Shown here piece by piece: positions 1-8,769 of a stretch of 64,000 nucleotides of DNA. A program made the translations under genes and the position numbers. Source of the DNA: Methylobacter sp. (GTDB lineage: Bacteria > Pseudomonadota > Gammaproteobacteria > Methylococcales > Methylomonadaceae); contig NZ_JAUXVR010000048.1 of NCBI RefSeq assembly GCF_030680395.1, positions 31,941 to 95,940 of the forward strand, in the 5' to 3' direction. The notes under the pieces were generated by a model that ran no database searches, was not told where the DNA came from, and saw only the letters and a program-made list of their open reading frames with translations. Position 1 is the stretch's first letter. Each line of letters begins with the position of its first letter.

Positions 1-2
1 TT

Positions 3-836
3 CCGCGTTGGCGAAAGCGCATATTGCCGGGTTATGCGTTCCTGTTCGCAGCCATTCTGACGTGGTGGCTTTTCATTAGCCCTTCAAATGAACGGCAATG
101 GCAGCCGGACGTCGCCAAATTGGCCTACGCTACTTTCGATGGCGACAGAGTTACAGTGCACAATATCCGCAATTTTGATTACCGGAGTGAATTTGATTAT
201 CAGCCTGCGTATTACAACAAAACCTATGATCTAAACAAACTGGAAGGGGTGGATCTGATTGCCGTTTATTGGATGGGGTCTGCTATTGCTCATACCATTC
301 TAAGTTTTAATTTCGGTGGCAATGAACATCTGGCTGTCTCAATTGAAGCGCGCAAAGAGTTGGGTGAGGGCTATTCGACGATCAAAGGTTTTTTCAAACA
401 GTACGAACTGATTTACATCGTGGCTGATGAGCGCGATGTAATTCGCCTGCGCACTAACTACCGCAAGAATCCTCCTGAAGAGGCTTATCTTTACCGGATA
501 CAGGGCTCCCAACAAAGCGCCCGACGCTTATTTTTGGAGTACATGAAAAAGATTAATGAGCTGAATGTAGAGCCGGTATTCTACAAAACGCTACTGGATA
601 ATTGCACCACAGCTATCTGGTTTAATACCCGGATCAATCCGGAACATCTGCCGTTTTCCTGGAAAGTTCTGTTGAGCGGATATGTGCCGGAATACCTGTA
701 TGAGTCCAAGCGGCTTGATTCTCGAATCCCTTTTTCCGAATTACAGAAGCAAGCTCATATAAATAGTCGGGCTCAGGCTGCCGATCAGTCATCTGATTTT
801 TCAATGCGCATTCGGGTGGCTATTAAGCAGCCATAG
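3..836 (+). CDS. DUF4105 (Lnb N-terminal-like) membrane/periplasmic protein, 5' partial
   Basis: The reading frame is open from the first bases of the window, so the true start lies upstream; a TTG at 24 is the first possible internal start but is probably not used. The visible part begins with a hydrophobic stretch (FLFAAILTWWLF), then a soluble domain containing W-KLAYA, the VRNF/IRNFDYR-type motif followed by a paired Y-YN-TYDL, and later the DNCTT-x-W motif around residue 193. That pattern is typical of the DUF4105 family, which are membrane-anchored envelope proteins of unknown enzymatic function. The 3' end is intact at a TAG. Family assignment is fairly secure; function is not known. 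Confidence 0.75.
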   Translation, partial: PRWRKRILPGYAFLFAAILTWWLFISPSNERQWQPDVAKLAYATFDGDRVTVHNIRNFDYRSEFDYQPAYYNKTYDLNKLEGVDLIAVYWMGSAIAHTILSFNFGGNEHLAVSIEARKELGEGYSTIKGFFKQYELIYIVADERDVIRLRTNYRKNPPEEAYLYRIQGSQQSARRLFLEYMKKINELNVEPVFYKTLLDNCTTAIWFNTRINPEHLPFSWKVLLSGYVPEYLYESKRLDSRIPFSELQKQAHINSRAQAADQSSDFSMRIRVAIKQP

Positions 837-1313
837 CCACTATAAATAGCTCCCTTGGTCCAGGACTGGAATTTCAGGCAATGCTTCGATTAATACGGTT
901 AACCCTTATGCCGCCGTTGATAAACACAACTGGTTTCGTTCTTAACAAGAGCCGGAGTGATAGTCGCTTGGTTTTTTAACTACCGAAAATGAGGCATTAG
1001 CCAATATGGTCATTAATGGATAGCTGTCTCAATTTTATACATAGTGGGAATAATAAAAGCATGAATATTTTTTTCTACAGCCCTTAGGGCTATATTAAAT
1101 TCAAAAAAGCCATTATCAATCAATTAAATGACGAAATGAAATAATTGCATTAATATTGAGAAGCATGATGGTAGTTAGGCTTAGGTAACAGATAACTTAA
1201 ACTACAGAGTACAGAGCGCCAATTAAAAATTACGAACTATAGCCTGTTTATATCAAATTTAAGAATGAGCTCATTTGTTAACAACGGAGCTGTTAGTAAG
1301 CCAAGAGAGATTT
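837..1313. other. intergenic region before the defence island
   Basis: About 480 bases, AT-rich, with no convincing gene, RNA or repeat on either strand. It presumably carries the promoter of the hsd operon, but no clear promoter hexamers stand out. Confidence 0.5.
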
Positions 1314-4300
1314 ATGGACGACAAGAGCAATTTCAACTTTCTAAAAGAACATGACCCCATATTCTTTCAGTTAGCCTTTTCTGCTGAACAGCAATTTTCC
1401 ACCGATCCTAACACCACCTTAATTAAACTGCGCCAATTGGGCGAAGCTTTAGCGCAAGATATGGCCGCTCGTTGTGGTATTGAGTTCGACGAAAAAACCT
1501 CACAAGTTGATTTACTGTTTAAATTGAATCGTGAAATTCGCCTCGATCCTACCATTCGTGATCTATTCCATACCCTACGCATCGAAGGCAACAAAGCGAC
1601 CCACCAATTCAGAACCCAACACAAAGAGGCCATGGATGGTTTGCGTTTGGCGAGGACATTGGCGGTCTGGTTTCATCAAGCATTTGGTCAACAAGGCACC
1701 GCCTTTAAGCCTGGCCCCTTTGTCGCACCTACCGATCCCAGTCAACAACTACGGGAGTTAAATACGCAGATCGAACAACTTAAAGCGAAACTGCTGGATG
1801 CGAATGAACAGGTCGAAAGCAATCAACAACTGATAGCTTTGGTTGCCCGGGAAAAACAAGAATATGTAACGCTGGCCGAGTACATGGATACAGAGGCTCG
1901 TGACTTTCAGCAACTCGCATTGGCCCATGAGAACCAACTCAATAACGAGCGGGAAGCCTTCGAGATCCGGGTCAGATCAATGCAGGCAGAGTTGGAAAGT
2001 CGGCAACAGGTTCCGTCGCAAATCAGCGCAAGCATACAAAAAGCCAGCGCTCAACTGTCTCTGAACGAAGAGTTGACGCGAATCCTGATAGATCAACAAC
2101 TGATTGCTGCCGGCTGGGAAGCCGATACCGAACAACTGACCTATCAAAAAGGCGCGCGCCCGGAAAAAGGTAAAAACAAAGCCATTGCCGAATGGCCGAC
2201 ACAAGGCAAACAAGCCGCCGATTATGTCTTGTTTTGCGGATTAACCCCGATAGCTGTTGTCGAAGCCAAGCGCGAAAACATCAACGTCGCCGGAAAAATA
2301 CCGCAAGCCGAACGCTATTCGCGAGGTTTTAAACAAAACAACTTCATGCAGCCCGCCTGGCAGCTTGAAGGAAGAACCATTGCCTGGGCTGACTGCGAAG
2401 CAGGCCACTACCAGATTCCGTTTGTCTATTCCTGTAATGCTCGTCCTTATGTCAAGCAACTGGCCGAGCAATCCGGCACTTGGTTTCGTGACGTGCGGGA
2501 GCTTGCTAATTTACCACGACCCTTGCACGATTTTCATAGCCCCGAAGGTTTGCTCGACAGTCTTAAACGTAGTCGACAAGCAGCGCAACAGTTACTTAAG
2601 AACGAAGGTTTTGCTTATCTCAAATTGCGCGATTATCAGCAAAAAGCCATTCAGGCGGTAGAGCTCGCACTAGCCAATAATCAACCTAACTGCCTGTTGG
2701 CGATGGCGACCGGTACCGGTAAAACCCGCACCATCATCGGCTTAATGTATCGGTTTTTAAAAGCGGAGCACTTTAAACGCATTTTGTTTTTGGTGGATCG
2801 CACCGCGTTGGGCGAGCAAGCGATAGACTTTTTTAACGATGCGCCGCTAGAGCAAAACCAGACACTATCTAAGATTTACAACATTGCCTTGCTCGGTGAT
2901 ATGGCAGCCGAAGCAGAAACCCGCATTCAGGTGGCGACCGTACAGGCGATGGTCAAGCGGATTTTTCAATCCGACAGCCCGCCGAATATCGATGCTTATG
3001 ACTGTATCATTATTGACGAAGCGCATCGCGGTTACACGCTCGATCAAGAAATGACCGACGGCGAACTGGCGATACGCGATGTCGCGCAATACTTATCCAG
3101 CTACCGCCGGGTATTGGATTATTTCGATGCCGCCAAAATCGCTCTGACCGCGACACCGGCCAAACATACGACGGAAATTTTCGGCAAACCGGTATTTACC
3201 TACAGTTATCGTGAAGCCGTAGCCGACGACTGGCTGATCGACCATGAGCCGCCGATCCGCTACGAAACCCTGCTCAGCCAAAACGGCATTCATTTTGATA
3301 AAGGCATCCAGGTCAGCGTTATCAATACCCAAACCGGTGAAATAGAGCTGGCTGAATTGGATGACGAACTCAATTTTGAAGTCGAAGCCTTTAACCGTCG
3401 CGTCATCACCGAGAGTTTTAACCAAGTCATTTGCACCCAGTTGGCAAAAGAACTCGATCCGTTCGGTCACGAAAAAACCATGATCTTTTGTGCCACCGAC
3501 CTACATGCCGACATGGTCAAGCGCCTGTTGGATGAAGCATTCAAAGCGCTTTACGAGGATGGTTACAACGAAGCGTCGGTACGAAAAATTACCGGACAAA
3601 GCGATAAAGTGCAGCAACTCATCCGCCAATACAAAAACGAAAAATACCCCTCTATTGCGATAACGGTTGACCTGCTCACGACCGGCATCGATGTACCTCC
3701 TATCTGTAATCTGGTGTTTTTACGCCGGGTCCGTTCCCGTATTCTGTTTGAACAAATGCTGGGGCGCGCCACCCGCCGTTGCGATGAAATCGGCAAAACC
3801 GTATTCAAAATCTACGATCCTGTCGATATTTACGCGGCGCTGCAAGATGTCAGCTCGATGAAGCCCTTGGTCAAAGATCCTAATGTTACCCTGGAACAAT
3901 TGCTGCAAGAGTTGAACGATCCCGCCAGCTTGACCGCACCGGGCAATAAGGCAGACACCAGCCATGCCCATGATGTGCTGGATGCCGTCAGCCAAAAAGT
4001 CATGCGGATATTGCGTAAAGCGGTCAATGCTGCCGAAAAGAAACCGCCACTCAAACAAAAACTGGCTGAGTTGGAAACACTCTGGGGCGTAGAACCCGGC
4101 AAATTGCATCAGCATCTGCATCAACTCGGACCTAAAAATGCCAGTGATTTTGTTCAACGCCACAGCGGCTTACTCAAGCAACTCAACGAAGTGAGCGACC
4201 TGCTGGGGTCAGACTGTTTACCGATCATATACGACGGCGCTGATGAATTTAAAGGACGCAGCCAAACCTACGGCGTCAACGAAAAGCCAGCCGATTATTT

Positions 4301-4787
4301 GGACAGCTTTAACCACTTTATACGTGATCAGCTTAACCAATCCGTTGCCTTAGGTGTGATCGTCAATAAACCCAAAGACCTGACTCGCGAACAACTGCGC
4401 GACGTGCGTTTATTACTGGATGAGCACGGCTATAGCGAGGCCAAATTGCAAAGTGCCTGGCGCAACCAAACCCATCAGGAAATCGCCGCCAGCATTGTCG
4501 GCTATATACGCCAAGCCGCTTTGGGCGAAGCCTTGTTGCCTTTTGATCAGCGCGTTGCCAATGCGATGCAAAAAATCTACACGTTGCACAATTGGACGCC
4601 CATTCAACGCAAATGGCTGGATCGTCTTGCCAAACAACTGAGCCATGAAGTCGTCATCGACCAACACTTTATCAACCGTGCCTTTGCCCAGGATGGCGGC
4701 GCTAAAAGACTGGATTCAATGCTCGACGGCGGCCTGGAAAAGGTAATAGACACGCTCAGCGAAAATCTCTGGCAAGCCACCGCTTAA
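1314..4787 (+). CDS. hsdR: Type I restriction endonuclease subunit R (HsdR)
   Basis: ATP-driven translocase and nuclease subunit of a type I restriction-modification complex. From the N-terminus: a DUF4145-like region (about residues 1-140), a coiled-coil segment (about 145-250), the HsdR PD-(D/E)xK nuclease domain with D...VEAKR near residues 301-320, a superfamily 2 helicase with Walker A ATGTGKT near 462-472, DEAH (IIIDEAH) near 564, TATPA near 610, and the C-terminal RecA lobe with GIDVP and QMLGRATR near 813-821, then an EcoEI-type C-terminal domain. The length (1,157 residues) is normal. An upstream in-frame ATG at 1275 exists, but the one at 1314 has an AGAGAG ribosome site just before it and gives the usual N-terminus. 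It is first in the operon, separated from hsdM by a toxin-antitoxin pair. Confidence 0.93.
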   Translation: MDDKSNFNFLKEHDPIFFQLAFSAEQQFSTDPNTTLIKLRQLGEALAQDMAARCGIEFDEKTSQVDLLFKLNREIRLDPTIRDLFHTLRIEGNKATHQFRTQHKEAMDGLRLARTLAVWFHQAFGQQGTAFKPGPFVAPTDPSQQLRELNTQIEQLKAKLLDANEQVESNQQLIALVAREKQEYVTLAEYMDTEARDFQQLALAHENQLNNEREAFEIRVRSMQAELESRQQVPSQISASIQKASAQLSLNEELTRILIDQQLIAAGWEADTEQLTYQKGARPEKGKNKAIAEWPTQGKQAADYVLFCGLTPIAVVEAKRENINVAGKIPQAERYSRGFKQNNFMQPAWQLEGRTIAWADCEAGHYQIPFVYSCNARPYVKQLAEQSGTWFRDVRELANLPRPLHDFHSPEGLLDSLKRSRQAAQQLLKNEGFAYLKLRDYQQKAIQAVELALANNQPNCLLAMATGTGKTRTIIGLMYRFLKAEHFKRILFLVDRTALGEQAIDFFNDAPLEQNQTLSKIYNIALLGDMAAEAETRIQVATVQAMVKRIFQSDSPPNIDAYDCIIIDEAHRGYTLDQEMTDGELAIRDVAQYLSSYRRVLDYFDAAKIALTATPAKHTTEIFGKPVFTYSYREAVADDWLIDHEPPIRYETLLSQNGIHFDKGIQVSVINTQTGEIELAELDDELNFEVEAFNRRVITESFNQVICTQLAKELDPFGHEKTMIFCATDLHADMVKRLLDEAFKALYEDGYNEASVRKITGQSDKVQQLIRQYKNEKYPSIAITVDLLTTGIDVPPICNLVFLRRVRSRILFEQMLGRATRRCDEIGKTVFKIYDPVDIYAALQDVSSMKPLVKDPNVTLEQLLQELNDPASLTAPGNKADTSHAHDVLDAVSQKVMRILRKAVNAAEKKPPLKQKLAELETLWGVEPGKLHQHLHQLGPKNASDFVQRHSGLLKQLNEVSDLLGSDCLPIIYDGADEFKGRSQTYGVNEKPADYLDSFNHFIRDQLNQSVALGVIVNKPKDLTREQLRDVRLLLDEHGYSEAKLQSAWRNQTHQEIAASIVGYIRQAALGEALLPFDQRVANAMQKIYTLHNWTPIQRKWLDRLAKQLSHEVVIDQHFINRAFAQDGGAKRLDSMLDGGLEKVIDTLSENLWQATA

Positions 4788-4799
4788 GTCGGACTCTGT

Positions 4800-4826
4800 T
4801 ATAATCTAGCCAGATCAACTAGCCAG
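4800..4826 (+). promoter_or_regulatory. candidate promoter and operator of the toxin-antitoxin pair
   Basis: A perfect -10 hexamer TATAAT (4800-4805) lies just after the hsdR stop and is followed by a direct repeat CTAGCCAG (4806-4813 and 4819-4826) immediately before the antitoxin. Toxin-antitoxin pairs are usually autoregulated through short repeats overlapping the promoter; binding here is inference. No good -35 is visible. Confidence 0.5.
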
Positions 4827-4840
4827 CTCAAGAGGTCGAT

Positions 4841-5098
4841 ATGCAAACCAAGCAATGGTCATTACAAGACGCTAAAAATAAATTCAGTGCCGTCGTCGAT
4901 GCTGCACAGCAAGGCAAAGCTCAGGTAATCACACGCCGTGGCGTGCCGTCGGCTGTCGTGCTGTCCATTGAAGAGTTTGAAAAATTCCAACGCTTTGAAG
5001 CCGCGCAATCGCCTTCCTTTATCGACCATCTGCTCAGTATGCCCGCCGATGATGGCGAATTTGAACGACTGGATGTACAGCTCAGGGATTTTGAATAA
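4841..5098 (+). CDS. Phd/YefM-family antitoxin
   Basis: An 85-residue protein starting WSLQDAKNKFSAVVDAA and containing TRRGVPSAVVLSIEEFEKF, the typical Phd/YefM fold N-terminal DNA-binding domain; the C-terminal tail (SFIDHLLSM...FERLDVQLRDFE) is the toxin-binding arm. An AGAGGTCG ribosome site precedes the ATG. It overlaps the toxin by one base (TAATG), so the two are translationally coupled. It has its own likely promoter at 4800. The antitoxin would neutralise the PIN nuclease and autorepress. Its position inside the hsd operon suggests it stabilises or guards the restriction system. Confidence 0.92.
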   Translation: MQTKQWSLQDAKNKFSAVVDAAQQGKAQVITRRGVPSAVVLSIEEFEKFQRFEAAQSPSFIDHLLSMPADDGEFERLDVQLRDFE

Positions 5099-5505
5099 TG
5101 CCCTATCTATTGGACACCGATATTCTGTCAGCCATTCGCAGCAAACAACGCGATCAGAATCTGGAAAAATGGTTGCATAGCATCAACTCGTTAGACGTTT
5201 ATCTGAGCGTCGTTACCATAGGTGAAGTTGAACGCGGCATTATCCAGCAACGGCGCAATAATCCGGAATTCGCTGAGGATTTGCAACGCTGGTTGGACAC
5301 CATTTTGCAGCGATACGAACAGCGCATATTGCCGTTATCCGTCAGTATTGCCCGCCGCTGGGGACAGTTAAGCGGAGAACTGGGGCATAACAGCGCCGAT
5401 TTAATGATTGCCGCGACCGCGCTGGAACATAACCTGACCGTCGCCACCCGCAATACCCGCCATTTTGAGCCGACCCAAGTCAGCCTAATCAACCCCTATC
5501 TTTAG
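5098..5505 (+). CDS. vapC: VapC-like PIN-domain ribonuclease toxin
   Basis: A 135-residue PIN protein. The acidic metal-binding residues are all present: DTDILSA at the N-terminus, GEVERGI near residue 42, and SADLMIAATALEHNLTVATR near 102, followed by N-T-RHFE, the usual VapC ending. It is expected to cleave RNA (often tRNA or rRNA) when its antitoxin, encoded directly upstream with a one-base overlap, is lost. hsdM follows after 12 bp, so the pair is embedded between hsdR and hsdM in the same orientation. The exact subfamily name (VapC or FitB-like) is uncertain. Confidence 0.92.
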   Translation: MPYLLDTDILSAIRSKQRDQNLEKWLHSINSLDVYLSVVTIGEVERGIIQQRRNNPEFAEDLQRWLDTILQRYEQRILPLSVSIARRWGQLSGELGHNSADLMIAATALEHNLTVATRNTRHFEPTQVSLINPYL

Positions 5506-5517
5506 CTATAACGGATT

Positions 5518-7116
5518 ATGACCAACAACGACATTGTTCAAAAACTCTGGAACCTTTGCGACGTACTGCGCGACGACGGCATTAACTACAGCGATTACGT
5601 CACCGAACTGGTGTTGCTGCTGTTCATCAAAATGGAATATGAAAATACCGAAGCCGGATTGCTGGACCAACACAAACTGCCCGAAGGCTGCCGCTGGCCT
5701 GATTTGAACAACAAAAGCGGCTTAAACCTGTTGAACGAATACAAGCGCATTCTGTTCATCCTCTCAACGGGTAAAGAGATTGTTAAAGACCCTAACGACG
5801 AAACCAAAACCATCGAAAATACCGTCATTACCGATCCGCTGATTTTGGCGATTTATGCCGATGCCCAAACCCGCTTAAGGGAACCTCGCCATTTGGAACA
5901 ACTGATTAAAAGCCTGGACACTATCGACTGGTTTAGCGCACAACGCGACGGCCTCGGTGACTTATATGAAGGCTTGCTGGAAAAAAACGCCAGCGAAACC
6001 AAATCCGGTGCCGGACAATATTTTACCCCGCGCCCGTTGATCGACAGCATCATCCGTTGCGCCAAGCCGCAAGCCGGGGAAGTGATTCAAGACCCCGCCG
6101 CCGGTACCGCGGGTTTTTTAATCGCTGCCGATGCTTTTATCAAAAGCAATACCGACGATTACTACAGCCTGCCCGAAAGAGAGCGAACTTTTCAGCGCAA
6201 CAAAGCCTTTGTCGGCATGGAACTGGTGCCGGGGACGCGCCGCTTGGCGTTGATGAACTGCTTGTTGCACGGCATGGAAGGCGACGACGAAGGCGTGGTG
6301 CATTTGGGCAATACGCTCGGTCTGCCCGGCACCCAATTGCCCAAAGCCGATGTGATACTGACCAATCCGCCGTTCGGCACCGCCAAAGGCGGCGGCGGCC
6401 CGACTCGTGACGATTTCACTTACAAAACCGGTAACAAGCAACTGGCGTTTTTGCAACACATTTACCGCAGCCTGAAACCCGGCGGCCGCGCCGCCGTAGT
6501 GCTGCCCGATAACGTATTGTTCGAGGCCGGAGTCGGCACCGACATCCGCCGCGATTTAATGCACAAATGCAACCTGCATACGATACTTAGGCTGCCAACA
6601 GGGATTTTCTACGCCCAGGGCGTTAAAACCAATGTGCTGTTTTTCAGCAAAGGCACGGCGGAAAAACCGGAACAGGACGAAAACTGCACGCAAAACGTCT
6701 GGGTCTACGATCTGCGCACCAACATGCCCAGCTTCGGCAAGCGCACACCGTTTAGCGACCAGCATCTGCAACCGTTTGAAGATTGCTTTCATGCCAGCGA
6801 ACGCGCTGAAGCGGATGGCAACATCACCAATTTCCTGGAAACTGGTGAAACAGAATCCCGCTGGCACTGTTTTTCCCGAGACTGGATCAAAACCCAAAAA
6901 AGCGATTCGCTAGATATTGCTTGGCTGAAAGACCAGGACAGTATTGATGCTGCCAGCTTGCCGGAGCCGGATATTTTAGCTGCCGAAGCGATGAGCGAAC
7001 TCACCGAAGCCTTGCGCGAACTCAACGGCTTGATGCTGGCTTTGGGTGCAGGTGATCAGGCGCAAGCGCAAAATGATTTATTGGCGGAGGTATTGGGATT
7101 GGGTGAGCGTGTATGA
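5518..7116 (+). CDS. hsdM: Type I DNA methyltransferase subunit M (HsdM)
   Basis: N6-adenine methyltransferase of the type I complex, 532 residues. The N-terminal helical domain (residues 1-140, with VQKLWNLCDVLRDDGI) is followed by FTPRPLI, the S-adenosylmethionine motif QDPAAGTAGFLIAA near residue 192 (family usual DPACGTGGFL, so Cys and one Gly are replaced by Ala), and the catalytic motif NPPF near 281. The C-terminus reads into hsdS with a four-base overlap (ATGA), giving translational coupling that keeps M and S in the M2S ratio needed for activity. Confidence 0.95.
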   Translation: MTNNDIVQKLWNLCDVLRDDGINYSDYVTELVLLLFIKMEYENTEAGLLDQHKLPEGCRWPDLNNKSGLNLLNEYKRILFILSTGKEIVKDPNDETKTIENTVITDPLILAIYADAQTRLREPRHLEQLIKSLDTIDWFSAQRDGLGDLYEGLLEKNASETKSGAGQYFTPRPLIDSIIRCAKPQAGEVIQDPAAGTAGFLIAADAFIKSNTDDYYSLPERERTFQRNKAFVGMELVPGTRRLALMNCLLHGMEGDDEGVVHLGNTLGLPGTQLPKADVILTNPPFGTAKGGGGPTRDDFTYKTGNKQLAFLQHIYRSLKPGGRAAVVLPDNVLFEAGVGTDIRRDLMHKCNLHTILRLPTGIFYAQGVKTNVLFFSKGTAEKPEQDENCTQNVWVYDLRTNMPSFGKRTPFSDQHLQPFEDCFHASERAEADGNITNFLETGETESRWHCFSRDWIKTQKSDSLDIAWLKDQDSIDAASLPEPDILAAEAMSELTEALRELNGLMLALGAGDQAQAQNDLLAEVLGLGERV

Positions 7117-8762
7117 GCCCGGCCGATGTTGATCTGCCGAAGGGATGGGTAGTGGCACGGATTGGCGATATTGCTGCAAAGGGGGAACAGAGAATGCCCG
7201 TCGACGATGAGGAGTTTATCTATGTTGACATTGGAAGTATTGATCGTAGTTTAAAGAGGATTTCAGAGCCACAAAAGCTCCTCGGAAAGGATGCTCCAAG
7301 TCGTGCGCGAAAAGTAATAAATACTGGCGATGTTTTAGTGTCACTGACGAGGCCAAACTTAAACGCGGTTGCACTTGTCGGACAGGAGCTTGACTACCAG
7401 ATAGCTTCAACTGGTTTTGAGGTAATTAAACCCATCACAGTTGATAGTCGATACATTTTTGCTCTTGTACGTTCAAAACCATTCATCGATTCAATATCAG
7501 GGAAAGTTCAAGGAGCTTTATATCCAGCAGCAAAATCTGATGATGTGCGCGGACATGAGTTTTTTCTTCCCCCACTCGCCGAACAACACCATATTTCCGC
7601 CAAATTGGACGAATTGCTGGCACAGGTGGACATCCTTAAATCTCGCCTCGACACCATCCCCAAAATCCTTAAACGCTTCCGCCAATCCGTTCTCGCCGCT
7701 GCGGTGAGTGGGAGGTTGACGGAGGATTGGAGAAGTGATGATTACATCAGTGTTAATTTAAATCTCAGTAAACATAATTTTGAATTGCTGATTCCAAAGT
7801 GCTGGAGAATTGCTGCCCTTGAAAAAAGTTGCAAGATATTGTCTGGCAATGCTTTTAAAAGCGATAAATTTATAGGTTCGGGCATTCCAGTAATAAAAAT
7901 TTCTAATATTCAATATGGTGAATTTGAAATTAAAAATCAGCAATTCTTGCCTGCAAGTTTTTTGGAAATTCATTCAAAATTTAAAGTTGAACCATCTGAT
8001 TTATTGATGGCTCTTACTAGGCCTATCACTAACAATACCCTCAAGATTTGTAGATACCCAGATTATGCAGAAATTGGCCTGTTGAATCAACGTGTATGCA
8101 AATTTACGTTTAAGAATGAGTCGGAGAAGAAGTATTTTGAAATACTGTTTCAATCTGATTATTTCAAATCTCAAGTTGAAGACAATCTTTCAGAGACTCT
8201 TCAACCAAATTTATCACCAGCAGACTTAAAAAAGTTTGTTGTTGCAATCCCTGATGGTGAAGAACAAACCGAAATCGTTAAACGGGTCGAACAACTCCTC
8301 ACCTACGCCGACCAAATCGAGCAACGCGTCAAAGATGCTCAAGTCCGTGTCAATCACCTGACCCATTCCATTCTCGCCAAAGCCTTTCGCGGCGAACTCA
8401 CCGCCGACTGGCGCGAGCAAAATCCCGATCTTATCAGTGGCGAAAATAGCGCCGAAGCCTTGCTGGCACGGATTAAAGAAGAGCGTTACAGACTGGAACA
8501 CAACAAAGTAACGAATCGGCGCATCCTAAAAAAATCAGGTGAGAACATGAAACCCAAAGGCATATTACCCATCATTGAAGCACTAAAAACAGCAGGCCAG
8601 CCTTTATCATCACAGGATTTGCTGGTTCAATCCGGTTATCCCGGCGATGCCGGCACCGAACAACTGGAAGCCTTTTTCTTGGATATTCGAACGCAGCTCA
8701 ATGCAAAAGCCATTACGCGCAATCGACAAGGTGATCAAGAATTCTTCTCGATAGCGGAGTAA
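7113..8762 (+). CDS. hsdS: Type I specificity subunit S (HsdS) with C-terminal extension
   Basis: DNA-recognition subunit, 549 residues, two target recognition domains in tandem. TRD1 spans about residues 5-150; the first conserved helical spacer starts at EQHHISAKLDELLAQVD (about 156) and ends in AAVSGRLTEDWR; TRD2 is about 225-375; the second spacer starts at EEQTEIVKRVEQLL (about 382) and ends in AKAFRGELTADWREQNP. TRD2 DNA (about 7750-8250) is visibly richer in A+T than the spacers, as expected for exchanged recognition domains. After residue 462 there is an unusual extra segment: a Lys-rich linker, then residues 479-549 (MKPKGILPIIEAL...QEFFSIAE), which resembles a small winged-helix domain. 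An ATG at 8547 with AGGTGAG before it could also start this piece separately. Confidence 0.93.
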   Translation: MSPADVDLPKGWVVARIGDIAAKGEQRMPVDDEEFIYVDIGSIDRSLKRISEPQKLLGKDAPSRARKVINTGDVLVSLTRPNLNAVALVGQELDYQIASTGFEVIKPITVDSRYIFALVRSKPFIDSISGKVQGALYPAAKSDDVRGHEFFLPPLAEQHHISAKLDELLAQVDILKSRLDTIPKILKRFRQSVLAAAVSGRLTEDWRSDDYISVNLNLSKHNFELLIPKCWRIAALEKSCKILSGNAFKSDKFIGSGIPVIKISNIQYGEFEIKNQQFLPASFLEIHSKFKVEPSDLLMALTRPITNNTLKICRYPDYAEIGLLNQRVCKFTFKNESEKKYFEILFQSDYFKSQVEDNLSETLQPNLSPADLKKFVVAIPDGEEQTEIVKRVEQLLTYADQIEQRVKDAQVRVNHLTHSILAKAFRGELTADWREQNPDLISGENSAEALLARIKEERYRLEHNKVTNRRILKKSGENMKPKGILPIIEALKTAGQPLSSQDLLVQSGYPGDAGTEQLEAFFLDIRTQLNAKAITRNRQGDQEFFSIAE

Positions 8763-8769
8763 TGCAGTC

